A DNA stretch of 64,000 nt from Durusdinium trenchii (GCA_963970005.1 CAXAMN010021112.1:293868-357867); one strand, 5' to 3'. Counted from the first letter of the stretch, positions 22,749-35,215 are shown. A program made the numbers and translations. Notes: generated by a model not told the origin, from the sequence alone.

Positions 22749-23087
22749 CTAGCTCTCCCAGTAGCTCTCGCTATCTTGGCGTAATCTGTCCAAGTCCACT
22801 GGTGTTCCATTGCGAACTGCACTGGCAAGCCTGGAAATGACTGTGTTGCTTTCTGTACTTGTCTCGCATGTATGTGGAAAATTCCTTGTGGACTGCTTGC
22901 AGGACCCATTACAGAATAAGAAACTCATTGCTTCAGCGGGCGTTGTTAACCCCTTATGAGTTGCCAGTACAGCGTTAAAACACCAACCCAAAAGTAGGTC
23001 CCTTTCCAACCAACAGAGTTCGCTTGTGTTTGGGAAAAAGAGACGACTTTCCGCAGAGCCTTCCCCCCAAGGCAGGGTAGCAATCAC
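22749..23087 (-). CDS. Hypothetical minus-strand open frame
   Basis: 113 codons with fairly balanced composition and acidic C-terminal part (VDLDRLRQDSESYWES). There is no recognisable domain, and no partner gene next to it. It could be an exon or chance. Low confidence. Confidence 0.25.
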   Translation of the reverse strand: MIATLPWGEGSAESRLFFPNTSELCWLERDLLLGWCFNAVLATHKGLTTPAEAMSFLFCNGSCKQSTRNFPHTCETSTESNTVISRLASAVRNGTPVDLDRLRQDSESYWES

Positions 23088-23312
23088 TCAAAAAAAGTGA
23101 CGACATTGTCTTTTGCCTGTACAAGAGTGTCAAAACATGTTTGGGTGTTTGTTTTCGAGTACGTGTTTGCATTCGGGTTCCTGGGTTCCATCGTGTTATT
23201 TCATATGAATTATATAGATATATATACAATATGAATATCAGTTTTTGTATCATTCAACATAAATATTTGACACATTGTGTCAAGTGCTTTCTCGTGCACT
23301 AGGGTGGGAAAA

Positions 23313-23519
23313 TCATTGTCGGTGTTCTCTGTGTTCTCTATCTAACTGATCAATAGCCATTTTGGTGACGGCTTCATTCTGCGCAAACGCCTTCAGTGTG
23401 TCGATGATGGCAGCACGCTCATCAAGGTCATGTACGCCACGTTCATCCGAGATTCTATTGATGATTACGTCATCAATCATGCCAGTGTTGGTCTTTGGGT
23501 AGCTGTGAAGCTCAGTCAT
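23313..23519 (-). CDS. Hypothetical small acidic protein or exon
   Basis: 68 codons from ATG to stop, with a helix-like pattern (DERAAIIDTLKAFAQNEA, then IDQLDREHREHR). Composition is protein-like and unlike neighbouring frames. No family recognised; the last residues include a short HREHR duplication. Confidence 0.3.
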   Translation of the reverse strand: MTELHSYPKTNTGMIDDVIINRISDERGVHDLDERAAIIDTLKAFAQNEAVTKMAIDQLDREHREHRQ

Positions 23520-23559
23520 GTGATTTTAATCATGTCAATCTTGGCCAGGTAGATCCAAT

Positions 23560-23662
23560 CCCTATGGATCCACATACCTTTTGAGAAGGTGATTGGAGAC
23601 TATTTATGTAGGATTGGAGGGTTCAATTACCTTCTGAGAAGGTGGCAGTGGATCTACAGGGA
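23560..23662. mobile_element. Short element of the ACCTTCTGAGAAGGT family, copy 2
   Basis: The left end is CCCTATGGATCCACATACCT and the right end is GTGGATCTACAGGG, which are inverted. The inside carries TTGAGAAGGTGATTGGAGAC, then TGTAGGATTGGAGGGT, then ACCTTCTGAGAAGGT, the last a perfect 6-base-arm palindrome. Confidence 0.75.
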
Positions 23663-24599
23663 ATGATATTGGTCTGCGTGACACGTTCGCCCGCGTTCGC
23701 CTCAGGCCTCATAGCACAGACTTTCTATATAGAGGGGAGTGGACCTCTTGGTCAGGTACCTCAGACTTTCTAGACCTTCTATGTGGGGGGGTTATTACGT
23801 AATCCAGTCTTTGCATTACGTTATAGTATCTGATGGCACTCTGGGACTGCGGCTTTGGAAGTAAGACTATACAGACTATACACTGAAAGAAGACACATTG
23901 AAATCGCCAATCTGACATCCCCCTCCAAAATTTATGCCTGCATACACCATGAAGTAGGTGGAATTCGCGTAAAGACCGTAAAGACAGCAACAAACTTTGC
24001 GAGATTTGTTCAAAAGAAACTCCGCAGTCGATCCTTCTGGACAAAAGAAACTCCCAGCAGCCCCACACGTTCCAAGCAACCAAAGGCTAATCGACCAATG
24101 GGCCAAAAACGGCTAACCACTCTACATCCCCTAATTACGGGCGAAATAGACATCCCCCAACCACCCCTCCCAAACCTCCCCAACCGCCTGACGAAACGAA
24201 CACCTTCCCGGGACAAAAACCTCCCCAAGCCTCCTCCCCGACGTCACGACTCAGCCAACCTCGCCCACCCAGTCCGGTCCGTCGTTCTTGGGCGCTCTTA
24301 CGGTGTGGTCGTCGCCACGCATCACCTGGGAAAGAACGGGTGGGGATCGGTGGGTCGCTGTTCAGAACGGGTCGGAGACAGGGCAGAGCAGAAGGGGGAG
24401 CCAAGTCCATGCCATCGATTCCCCAAATGGTGTGGAGATTCACCCGGTTTGGGACGAACATCATTATTGTGTTTACAGAATGAAAAACATCGCAAACGCA
24501 AGGATGGATGGTGACCATTCGGAACTTATACCCATCCAGTCTTGGCCATGGCGAAATGATGAAATTTGTTCTTCGAAAGTCTACCCCAAACAAAGGTCT

Positions 24600-25630
24600 G
24601 ACACACGGTGAAGCAAGAAGGCCCGGAATAAGGTCAGTCCAGGTATTCCTTGATTATCCCAAAGGAGGTATTCATAACCCTTCACTTCAGGAGCCAAACC
24701 TGAGGTGGTGATCATGATCTGCCATTTTAGTAGCACCCTGGCCCCATGTGTAGACTAGTCTATTTCCCAAGCCTTCTAGGGGGTCGTTGCCTGGTCATGA
24801 CAACAATCTTGCAAAAGTATGGGACATGCAGTTTAGGTGGTCAAAATCACTGGTTGAACCGGATCGACGATGATTTATGGATCCACTTGATTGACCGGTC
24901 AAGACTTCATCTACGGTCCACCAATGAGCACCCCAAAGTTGTAGCACACGAGTCATGATCCTGCTTGACTCCTGGATTGGACATTGAGATTTGAACCAGC
25001 CCAACTGCGCGAAATTGAAAAACCCGGAGACCCTTCTCTTCTTAAGTTCCACTACTTTCTGATGTGAACATACAGCAGCTCCCAACCTTAAATCCAGAGG
25101 GAAGCACGAAGCACGCTCTTTCCTGAACAACTCTGAAGCTTCGAGTTAGGCCCACTTTGTCGCCAACTCTTGGATCCCAAACCCACTCTTCCAGCACATC
25201 TCTTGCCTGCCGGACATGGCGCGTTAAAAACATAGAAAAAACAAAACTGCTTATCCCTGGGTCGTATCTCGGACACAAGGTGTACAAATGCATATGATAT
25301 TATGTCGTTGTATGATGTTATGCTACAAATGATAAACACTAATAAGGTGAAAACAATTCAAAACACTTTGACAAACATGAAATGCACACCAAGTAAGTAG
25401 AACAAGTGAATATTTTGGCTCCACATGTGCACCAACACCACAGATTAAAGTAACGTTAACGACACTGGGTAAACCCTATGGTTGTATGTTCTTGCACAAC
25501 TCACATTTGTAGTCATAGGACAATCCATCTACAGGGTGTATCTCCGACACTCCATGCATGGCATCCTTACCTGCATTGGAGCTGTTTTTAGGGGTCAATG
25601 ATGGTTTGTGACCCATCTGCAGTATTTGGG
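24600..25630. other. Intergenic, no gene recognised
   Basis: Ordinary mixed sequence. No repeats beyond short words and no protein-like frame with a motif. Confidence 0.45.
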
Positions 25631-25633
25631 GTC

Positions 25634-25901
25634 ATGTAGACTCTTGATTAACAACCCTCCCCATTTGGATGAGCGTACTTGCGGACCATCTGCTGCGCCT
25701 ACACCATCCCTTGTCGTGTTGTACCACGGGTACAGCTAGGACTTTCCCAGTGAAATGTCAAATGTTCCTCAATATCAGAACGAAACTCACCAAGAAAAAC
25801 CTCTTCATATGGTGTATTACTCAAGAGGAAGAAGTCTAAGTCTACATAGTAAAACCTCTTCCATCTATAAACCCTATGGTGTATTAATCAAGAGTCTACA
25901 T
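25634..25901. mobile_element. MITE-like element, TAGACTCTTGATTAA family, copy 1
   Basis: Perfect 18-base inverted ends: ATGTAGACTCTTGATTAA at 25634-25651 and its complement at 25884-25901. The right end is partly duplicated inside (a TATTACTCAAGAGG / GTCTACATAG version at 25814-25850), as if a second end had been added. No coding capacity. Confidence 0.85.
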
Positions 25902-26589
25902 AGTTCTGAAGTTCTCACGATGTCCATAAAGCTGGGGAACTTCGAAGACTCGCTTCCTCTAGTGGGGTGATTTCAATTCCAGCAATGCCCTCATACCCAG
26001 TCAGTGGAGAACGCATCATGAAATCCACATAAATCAACATAAGGGGTCGAGTCCAATAATGCTTCACGATGCAAAACGTGAACCTTTTCCACAGCTGTAA
26101 ACTTGGGACAGGGAGTTGAAGATTGCCACTGTGTGTGTTGTGTGTGGCTCGATTGATTTGGAGTGCCACCAGTCCCTCGCTTCGCCAGATTCTTGTGCGG
26201 CACAATGGAAGTGGAGAATGCCTGGTTTGCGGAACATGCTGCGTTCACTTGTCCTGTTCTCCTGTTGAAATGGGTTGGGAGTGTGTTAAGACCGTTAAGG
26301 CACACTTTTGGACTGAACGCCATGAGACGAGGACTGCATGTAGCAAAGCTGGAGCAGCGTGGGGTTCTCTGATCCGATGGCCGGGAAGGTCGGAAAGCGA
26401 TCCAAACTCAGGAGACCCACAAACACTCCACGACCCATGGGACTGCGGACAGGCGACCCCCAGACCCCCCGACAGGCATCACCACCCCAATACACTGATC
26501 GGTCGTCCTATGCCAGTCCGAGACAGGTTGTGTCTGGGATGGAACTTCACACGGCCTTTGAACGGCGTCCAAACATCGGTACGGCGTAC

Positions 26590-26745
26590 GACATGCCATG
26601 GGACTGGTGAATGTCAAGCTTTTGACCTCTATTTGGATAGACAAGAATCACATGTTTGGTGCTTGGTGGTCCAAAACTAGAGGTCATTCATTCAGACTCT
26701 AGGTCGGTCTACGGTATACGTGCCAGTTCCATGGAGTGTCAGGGT
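26590..26745. mobile_element. MITE-like element, CCATGGGACTG family, diverged copy
   Basis: The left end GACATGCCATGGGACTGG and right end CCAGTTCCATGGAGTGTC are inverted versions of each other. An inner pair, TGACCTCTA and TAGAGGTCA, adds a second stem. Related to the copies at 44940 and 61313. Confidence 0.6.
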
Positions 26746-27653
26746 CAATTATCGCTTTTCGCATGGTTCCGCCTTCACCGTCCCATACTCATCGCGCTGA
26801 CTTCTATCTGTGTACTCCACCTGAGTTGGATGGAAAACACGACGGGCAGTGGAGATCAGTGCGGCCCTGGAAAGGGGGGAGGGAAAAATTATGTCTTCAG
26901 TGGGTTCCATTCCAATTCCTGTCTGACTCACCCTGTCTGGTCGTCCGGTGACTAGCCCATTACACCGATGACTGGGCCACACGACGGATCGATTGGACCC
27001 CGTGGCAAAACGGTAGTTATGTCACCTGCTTGCAGATGGCCACTGCGTCATTGTTCTCAGTCAGTGAAGTAATAGTCTTTGACATTGCTTCAGTCATTGC
27101 TGGTGTTACCTTGTCAGTGCTGGGCAAGTTGCTTGCATAAACCAATCACATCGGTACAAGAAGTCCACCACGCAATGTTTTCCACCTTCACAAGAGTTCC
27201 TCCAGAAGCACTTCTTCAGGGCCGAAGCAGGTCTCTGGGGAACCACGCGAAGCAGGTCACATAAGGCAAGCCATGAGTCGTGCCAGGAAGGATGTCATCA
27301 GGACTCAGCGTGGGCTGCACGGTTCCCCGCGGTTCTGCGGAAGTCGCCCCCAACACCGAAGAAAAGACCGAGAGCTGCAAGAGTCCTTTCGCATTGAAAT
27401 GGTCCAGATCATGTGGATAGAAATATGTGGATTATAAATCAAACCTAATCAATATAAAACGACATGTCTACGGGATATCCCAAAAGAATCCCAAAAGATC
27501 GTTTTGCTGTGCAAGGTCTTGGCATGTGTTGGCACCAGCTTCGCCTTAGTCTTTGAGAACAAAACCTCTACCCCACAGGACAAAACCTTCGCCATGCGAT
27601 GTCAAGACATGTGATACTTCACGTCGTATTTCCCCACCAACGCAACAAACACT

Positions 27654-27728
27654 GACTGGTGCGACCCGTAGGGAATGGGAGTGGCTGGATCCAAACGAAT
27701 CCCTCATTCCCTACGGGTCGCACCAGTC
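27654..27728. mobile_element. Foldback element with perfect 24-base ends
   Basis: Arms at 27654-27677 and 27705-27728 are perfect inverted repeats (beginning GACTGGTGCGACCCGTAGGG) around a 27-base loop. It is the shortest and most perfect hairpin element in the window. No second copy was noticed. Confidence 0.85.
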
Positions 27729-28890
27729 AAAACAACAAACTGCTACGTTGATTGGTCCCACTTTTTGGAGAAACATCTGAGGTTTGTATTAAAAAAATAA
27801 GAATCTGAGGCCGTCCTACACCACTTTTAGTATTCTTATGTTCCTCTTCATCGCTTTTCGGTGGGGGTGCATGCATCATGCTCAAGTTTTCTCTCCAAAT
27901 CCACTGTTTTCTCATTTGCTCTCCCTCCCTCCATCCCCCCTCTCACCCCTTGGCGCCCTCGGCTCACCGGTGGATTCCTCCAGTGTGATGTTCATCTCCT
28001 GGAGACGGCGCGACGGAGACGGCGCGGGGGCTTCAGCCGGCTGCGGGAGGATGCTCGGAGTTCCTGGAAGGACAGCGCAGCATCTTTCTTTTCTGAGTGG
28101 ATGTCAGTATGGCCCCCCAACTTTGGAGAGATGTGAAAGATGATTGAACACCTGAAGCTTTATTATATCAATAGTTTTCAGTAATAGAACTATAGGGATA
28201 GGATGAGAATGAAAGCTGGGAGTTTGGGGTACCCACTTGATTGTTCGGAACTCTTCAGTATCTTGCAGGTGGAGAAGGCTGCGGACTAGTGGAGAAAAAG
28301 GGAGCTCTCAAAGGCGGCCGCTAGCGTGATCCATTTACCGAATATGTGAAACATACCATGCTGCCGATGGTGCCGTTCTCTTTGCCGCCCGCGCGTCTCG
28401 TTCAATGTAGCGAAATGTGAGTTGTGGAGACTATGAAAGTCCTCAGATCCGGTTCCAGTAAAAAGCAGAACTAAAACACATACAACCCCCAAGCCAGCAC
28501 CACCCCAAGGATTGTGATTGGATGGCAAACACATGGTAGGGGGTACTGTGAAAATCAATCAGCCTTTGGGTCTTGTCATGTTGGAAGGCCCCAGAAATAG
28601 CATGGTGGCTTTCCCAACATCCCAACCCCTACAAATCCAGCTGTACCTTCTCAGGTACGGTGATGTGTGGAGACTATTGATGGTAGGCGCCATCCAGTCG
28701 GGCCCAGTCGTACCGAACCAGGTCGCTTCGGCAGTGGACTCCAAAGGGCGAAACATGCAAATAATTACCCATCTCTTTGGTCCCTTTCGAGTTCAGCCTG
28801 GCCGAGTCGACTCGTCCTGGCCCGACTGGACTGGGGACAGCGAACGGCCGAAGCGTCCAGGATCGCTCGGGGTGCTGTTCAGTCTCGCCA

Positions 28891-29109
28891 TCAGGTGATC
28901 CAATGGTGACCCAGGTGACGGAGGAATCGTTCAGTCGCCCTCTCCTTTAACCGATCTTTGAACTCTTCCTCCTCCGTCTTCCTGTCGAAGCCGAGAAAAC
29001 CAGCCGAAGCCGAAGGGAGTGATGCGATGGCGTCGCGACACACCGTCCACGCGAGCGATGCGAGCGAAGCGGCGGAAAGCACCGAGGGAGACTTGAACAA
29101 AGCGTCCAC
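28891..29109 (-). CDS. Hypothetical small protein
   Basis: 73 codons from ATG to stop. The N-terminal half is Ala/Ser/Leu-rich (SAASLASLAWTV, helix or signal-like) and the C-terminal part is charged (TEEEEFKDRLKERATERF). The two halves differ sharply, as in a short targeted peptide. No family recognised. The opposite strand is also open but Ser/Ala-biased. Confidence 0.3.
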   Translation of the reverse strand: MDALFKSPSVLSAASLASLAWTVCRDAIASLPSASAGFLGFDRKTEEEEFKDRLKERATERFLRHLGHHWIT

Positions 29110-29114
29110 TCCAC

Positions 29115-30730
29115 CTAGTGGACCTCGAAGTTATGTGACATGCACTGCGTAGTGTGTGTAGACGATTTGTGGTCTATAGGTATATCACCAGGCCCAGTGG
29201 GCATTTTGCAGGCCGAGCTATATCGAACTAGTCTCACAAAATCGTGATGTTCTCGTTGACCCACGGCTCTACAGGCAATAGGACAGACTCAAACTAGAAG
29301 AATAATCAGGGAGAGCTCCCAATCAACCATCCTTGTACTGTAACTTTTGTCCTTTTACCTGGGTTCTTTGGCGGGTCTTGCTATTCATCTTGCGGACAAA
29401 ATCCAAAGCACATGACTTTGTCCACAGTCCGCAGGTCCTGTCACAGTCCGTCGTCCATACCCCATAGTCACATAGTCTGGTTCCGTGAAACGGACATCGT
29501 ACGTTATAGTATTCTACCTATGAAACCGTTTTGTCTAGTTGGTCGCCAGGTGGCCCAGGTGGTAGAAGAGGAAGCATCATGAAAATGCTTGCTTGGTCTA
29601 CAGCAGTCTTCTCGCTTGATCCAGATTAATTGGGAAGTGTTTCTTCTGGCAGGGAATGCCAACATGACCAGTCCACTCTGCCAAGACCAGTCCACAAAGC
29701 CGTGGTCAGCGCTAGGAGGCAAGGCACGCACGCACGCACGTCCCACAGGACCACCCGCTTCAACAACGATACTCTACTATACCTCTTGGATGTGTCTCTC
29801 TTTTGATAGCATAGAATCTATGGGTCTATCTATCTGCTTTATTCTGAGACCATACAAACACACACACACACAGGGATCTCTCAAGCCAGCTATAAACCTC
29901 ACTCATTAAACATAGACTATGCATGGTTCTCATTGACTTGCCCAGCCTCTTTGACTTTGGCTTCTCTTCGACTGCGGTACCTGCTTTGGGCACCGGACCG
30001 CCACACTTACACCGGACCGCTCAAGGTACTCACTGTGTGGAGAAACATGCTTGGCCGCGATCAACACTGGTGCTGCTTCTGGGAGCATGGTGCCTTGCTT
30101 TTCTCTCTTTTGATGTTCATGTTTAAGAACCTACCTGGTACGTGGCCTATCAACCAAAAGACATCGCACCTAAAACAAAACAAAGAACAATCGTGTCCCC
30201 TAGATCACGCCACTCCCACAGCACCAGGGTGAGTTTGACTGAAAGCAATGCTCTGAGTGCAAATCCCAATTGTAAAGAAACCATTGGGGATCTGTAACAA
30301 AACTCCGTGCAACCAAGATCTGAATTTCCTCATAAGACTTGCGAAGACGGGAAAACACATGTCGTTTTGGTGGAGAAACAGGGTAACTGCCCACATCGTT
30401 GTCCAAGTCGCTATAGCTATGGGCCTATGGGAGGAACCAGGTTCCTCGCAACCATACACCTGAACCGTTGAAGAGGTGCCGTCTTCAACTTTCAAGAGTC
30501 CACGAAAACAATCAATCCTTCCTCCATGAGAGAAGGAGCTTGGGTGGGTAGTTTGGGGTTTAGGGGGGGCCGGGCCCCTACTTCTTGAGGAGGTGGACAT
30601 GAGTCCTAGGATTGACCCATGCCAGTCACCGGGGCTCCCCCTGAGTGAACTCCAGCATCCACCCTGTGCTGGGTGCCTGCAGCCTCTCGCCGCATGGTCA
30701 CGGGAGCCTGGGTTGACGGGGCTGATGCCA
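29115..30730. other. Intergenic, no gene recognised
   Basis: Contains a (GCAC)n run near 29723-29740 and an (AC)n run near 29856-29871. The minus-strand frame at 30205-30819 is long, but I see no motif in it. Confidence 0.45.
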
Positions 30731-30735
30731 AAACC

Positions 30736-30871
30736 CTTGATTAATAACCGCCCATTTGCATTGGACAGCCTCTTCATACCTAGAAGATCCTCCCGGGCAA
30801 ATCGGCCTGAGGCGGACATTTTTGCCCCAGGATGCCCCAGGTGCTTCTAGGTATGGGGGTTATTAATCAAG
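30736..30871. mobile_element. MITE-like element, TCTTGATTAA family, copy 2 with nested stem
   Basis: Outer arms CTTGATTAATAAC (30736-30748) and its complement (30859-30871), followed by AGTCTAC as in copy 1. A second perfect 12-base pair, CATACCTAGAAG at 30775-30786 and its complement at 30844-30855, lies inside. Confidence 0.8.
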
Positions 30872-30889
30872 AGTCTACGGTACATTAGG

Positions 30890-32810
30890 GAAGGATCCGA
30901 TCCTATTGGCCTCCCCCTTGGCTCCGCAACACCACAGCTCAGGCCCTGGTCAGGATCCCCGGAAACATCCAGTGGCCACCCACATATTCACAGGGCTTTG
31001 CACATGCTTGCACATGCTGAAAACTGCACCCAGTCCTTATGCCTAATGGGATTAGGAGTGCAAAAGGCTTTTGCACTTACACCTTCTATATATACTATAT
31101 AATAAGTGCTTTCGTGCACTCTAGAAACGACAACTTCTATATACTTGTCGTGCAGTTTTCATGAGTGCTGACCACCAATATACCGGGTGTCAACTCCAAT
31201 CCAATGGACTGCCGCCACGACTTACGACTGACTTCGAAACGTTTGGTTTCGCTTGACTTGCACAACAAGAGTTGGCGGCAGCCGTTTTCAAGGTCAACCA
31301 TAAACCATCAAGGCATTGCGTGCCTGCAACACCACTGATATGTGCAGGAGTGCGCATACATGTCACTGATCCTCCAGAACATCAACTCTGTAGCTATAAA
31401 CAGGCACGCAACGGGCACGTTATCATCCTGGCCCCCCCCTACCCACCCCTCAGGGTGTTCTTTTCAACGGATTTGCACCGCCACCGTCCCTCCTTAACCT
31501 GAAAAACGGGCACTTTTCCCCTAAGATGAGGCGGCTGACTACTGCATGAGGGGGAATTGACCCAATGAATGTGCCTACAAACAAGTTTTACGGCAGCACC
31601 TAGGATTCGAACACCCAAAGTTGGAAGGACTTGGACTCCACAAAAGGGGACAATTCCTCAGAAAAGGACTTGACTTGATTCCTAGGTTTTTGGATTTGTT
31701 GTTTTTTTCGGGGGGAATCACGTCAAAGGTCAAAGACCTCATCCAAACACCCCAACATCTGAATTGGCCATTCTCTTGAACTTATGTTTTCTGCTTTTGA
31801 ACAGTGGTGCTCAACCAAGAGACCCTGACTGGGGCCTACATTCTGATTAGTAGGCCCAAATGAGGCGTTTGTATACAAGTGTTTGTGAGGTTTGACTAGT
31901 ATTGCTTGCTTGTTTGCTTTCTTGCTAGCTTGCTTGCTTGCTTGCTTGCTCGCTCCCATCCTTCGCTAGCGTCACATCCCAAAAGGTCTCTTTCAAATGC
32001 AAGTTTCTTGAAACGGCAGGACAGAAAACAACGAACAAGTGACAAGTGCCTCTACAAAAACACAACAAACGCAAAAAACCAGCCTTCAAAAACGATGCCT
32101 TGTTGAACCAATTAGATCTAGATATATAATATGTCTATAGATATATCATATCTAGATTATCTCCTTAGCAACACCATGGTTGTTGGTCACAACCTCTCAA
32201 CGGGCAGCCTCACACCGGGCAGTCTCTGTTCGGCACCCGCGCCACGGCGAAATCCGGCAAACAGGACCTGGCGGAACCGGCGAGTTGTCCGTGGCGGCAC
32301 CGTGACCGGGCTCCCAAGGTTCGAAGAGACGAAAGCCCAGACACCCGCCCAGTGAGACGGCTAGCGAGCTCCTGGAATCCGCACTGCGTTTGAAGAGGTG
32401 TTCCGAAACGTGTTCATTTACATGGGATTGATGTACTTTTCGCATATCAACGAGGTATCTTAGCCTTACTTACCCTGATGTTCCTGAAGTACTAGAATCT
32501 CTAGAATAATCAGGATGGCAAGGCCCTTGAATGACCATGCCATCCTCTACAAAACAGGTGGTGCCATCCACTTTCATGGTTTTCTCTCAAGGAGGGTAGT
32601 ACAGTTGAGAGAAAGTTGTAGTAGCTGGGTGTTCATGCCTTATGATGCCTCATGAAGTTACATGTTTCTAGATGCACCTCCAAAACATCCATATGAGACA
32701 TCGGGGCGTCTGAAGAGAAGAGTCGGAGAACGCCTAGATAGAGGGGTTTCACAACCCCTGTCGATTAACCTTTTAATCACATGTGTCTCTTAACTTCATA
32801 CAAACAAAAC
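30890..32810. other. Intergenic with (GCTT)n run
   Basis: A GCTT/CTTG tetranucleotide repeat lies at 31897-31952. TA-rich foldback words lie at 32117-32160. No gene seen. Confidence 0.5.
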
Positions 32811-32816
32811 CATGAA

Positions 32817-32907
32817 CCCCTGGGGCTCCAACCATATCCTCAGAAGGTGGTTAGACCCCCCAAACCCACCCCAACCATCTTCTCAGGAGGTGGTTGCAGC
32901 CCTAGGG
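32817..32907. mobile_element. GGAGCCCTAGGG-ended palindromic element, copy 1
   Basis: The left end CCCCTGGGGCTCCAACC and right end GGTTGCAGCCCTAGGG are inverted. The interior is also near-palindromic (CCTCAGAAGGTGGTT and AACCATCTTCTCAGG). The same plan occurs at 39907-40004 and 51600-51686; a partial copy lies near 49393-49460. Confidence 0.75.
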
Positions 32908-32909
32908 AA

Positions 32910-34160
32910 CATACCCTTCTGACACAAACACCCAAGTGGGCTCTTTGGGGAGGAGATTTGAGGGTTTTCAGTTTGTCAGCAAACACCCTTCAGCCCGCGC
33001 CAGATGCTCGTGGTTCCTCTCTTTCCACACATTCAGCGCCGGACAATTCAGCGCCGCATTCACATTCCATCTCTGCACGAAACCAATGAATCCCATCTCT
33101 CCTCGTTGAACTGGACCTGAACCGGACCCCAGGTCTGGCGCCTCCACGTCCCCACCAGCAAAGCCAATGCCTTGGCGGACCGTACATGTGGTCCGGCGGA
33201 CATCGGCGTTGACGATCGGACCATACCAAGGGCCCCCCGTGAAACGGGGGTGGTTTTCATGGAGATCCACCTCTAAGGAGCTATTGGTTGGACACCCCTG
33301 GTTTTGGTTGGACCCGGGTATTGGTTGGACCCGGAGGTGATAATTACATTCAAATACGACAAATATCGACCAAACATCTTTAGATCTCTTTAGATATAAC
33401 AGTCGCACTGGAAGGTGTGCGGGATACAAATTCAGTTGCAAAGCTTTGGGTGCATGGCCTTGATGGACGGTTCAACATGACATGCAGTCCTATGATCATT
33501 ATAAGATATTATATATAAGTGTGGGTCAAAACAACCCACAGAACGGACAGGTCCCATTTCTACCCGAATGTTGGGCCATTGTTTTTTGTTCCCTTGGGGT
33601 TCAGCCGCACTCTTGAACCTTTACCAAACCTCTTGGCTGTTCGATGAAGGATGCAGCAACTACAGGTGTCTTGGTCATGTTTCTGTGGGGAAGTGTTTCT
33701 ATGAACGACATCAAATGTCATGAATTTGCACTGAACCTATCCCAAAAAATATCAACAAAAAAAATCCACGACAGAATCACCCAGGCGGAGGCCCAAGTTC
33801 GGCCCAGGTGGCTCTTCAAGTTTGAGCTTCAGGAGATTGAACATGCATATTGGCTTCTAAACCATGTAAACTGACCAAAAACAAAAAAACATGCCGTCTG
33901 AATCTGTGAAGGCCTTCTGAATCTCTGAAGGCCAATGAACTGCTGCCTTGTCCACTTCATTCCTTGGGTCCTTCGATGGGGGGAACCCGCCACCGAATGC
34001 CGGGTTGGTCCCACGATGCATCGTCGCAAGCCGCTGGTCGCCATCCTGCGGTCGCCGGCGAGATCCAGTGGGTGACCACAAAGGTGCTTTCACTTCGGCA
34101 ACCCATCCGAAAGTGTTAGGGGTGATTTGGTGCAGTATGGTGCAGTGTGTGTGTGTGTGT
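32910..34160. other. Intergenic, no gene recognised
   Basis: A repeated TTGGTTGGACCCGG phrase lies at 33303-33333. Open frames on both strands at 32968-33441 lack motifs. A GT run at 34145-34162 leads into the module array. Confidence 0.45.
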
Positions 34161-34162
34161 GT

Positions 34163-34613
34163 CCACCTCTGTCACTAAGAGTTGTTGTTTTTCTCAACTT
34201 TGAAATCGCAGGGGGCGTGACGGTCGATTTCCTAGTCACGCCAACGAAGCTAGGGAAATCGACTGGACGGAAGTTTGGACGCTAACTTCTGTACCTGCGT
34301 GGATGAAAACTTTTGCGCACGCTGTGACTCCACTTTTCCTTTTGTTGTTTCCATGGTGGTTGTTCGCATGATATCCCCCCAAAACAGGTTTCCTTAAATT
34401 TGGTAAAGTGCTAGCGCCTTTGTTAAACAGTTCTGTTCTTCGGACCCTTGCACCTTACCGTTCTTGCAATAAAGGGCTAATGAACTAGATTCCGCAGTCA
34501 AGTGAACAACTCCTTTGTTAAAACACCTTCAAGTGCTCCGACTCTTTCACCTTTCGGTTCCATCGCCATTTTTCCTGGGAATTGAGTTAACTGCAAACCA
34601 ATGTCAGAGTGTG
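34163..34613. repeat. Module A, copy A1
   Basis: About 450 bases, nearly identical to 35216-35664. It begins after a GT run with CCACCTCTGT and ends CAATGTCAGAGTGTG. Near its start, GGCGTGAC (34214-34221) pairs with GTCACGCC (34235-34242), while the loop between them (34223-34234) pairs with 34251-34263, a pseudoknot-type order. Its second half has two diverged internal repeats (TTTGTTAAACA, then CACCTTACCGTT; TTTGTTAAAACA, then CACCTTTCGGTT). Confidence 0.9.
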
Positions 34614-34890
34614 ACTCGCTCAGTCGTCCCACTTGAGTGCTGGGTGTGATCCTCCGGCGTTTTCATTCCGGAAATCGTGTGACTGACTCCACCGTTCTCA
34701 CCTCTCTTTGGATTTTCTTAACCGCTTTAGTTTCACTACTGGATTTAATGCCGTCGGGCTTACGAAATACCTCCACTTGCATTTCCATGTGCTGCATTTC
34801 CATGTGAGGAATTGAGACCAGTGAAGCTACTGTCCACACTTGCACTTCCACACACACACACACCCCACCTTGCAACCTAATTCATGTTTC

Positions 34891-35203
34891 TATCCCACCC
34901 GCTATCTAGGGTAACAGGAGGAAATGGTACTCGACACACTTGTGTGTCGGTACCTTTCCTTCTGTTTCTCCTTTTTTACTCCTAGCTACCCGGGCGGTTT
35001 AAGACGTATGTCCCGCTCGCTAACTACTGCATTTAATTCATTCGGCTAAGTAGTCAGTAACTAGCAGGTTTCGTAACTAGTGGGCCTTGTCACTACACCT
35101 ATCTTTCTCTCTTTCCTTTGCGTTTTCCTTTCTGTCTTTCTTTCCTTTCGTTCTAAAGCGTTTTAGGTGATTAGTAAATTCCCCCAGAGCGCCGATATCG
35201 GCG
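34891..35203. repeat. Module C, copy C1
   Basis: Starts TATCCCACCCGCTATCTAGGG and ends in the palindrome CGCCGATATCGGCG before a GT run. It holds the long hairpin at 34913-34966 and the short one at 34991-35019. TC-rich sequence and repeated GTAACTAG words fill the second half. Copy C2 lies at 37894-38190. Confidence 0.9.
34903..35025. ncRNA. Candidate structured RNA (module C core, copy 1)
   Basis: Arms 34913-34939 and 34942-34966 form a 25-pair hairpin with a TT loop and two single-T bulges in the 5' arm. GGGTA before it and TACCC after it can close the base. A second hairpin has CGGGCGG (34991-34997) with CCGCTCG (35013-35019, one G-T pair), with an inner GAC/GTC stem around a four-base loop. 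Compared with copy 2, two paired positions change on both sides and a G-T pair becomes A-T. The strand of any transcript is unknown; structure is inferred from pairing, and no promoter was identified. Confidence 0.5.
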
Positions 35204-35215
35204 TTGTGTGTGTGT

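Noticed and set aside
31585..31625. Possible tRNA T-loop (GATTCGAACACCC)
   Set aside because: The flanking bases do not form a T stem on either strand, and no acceptor or anticodon arm fits.
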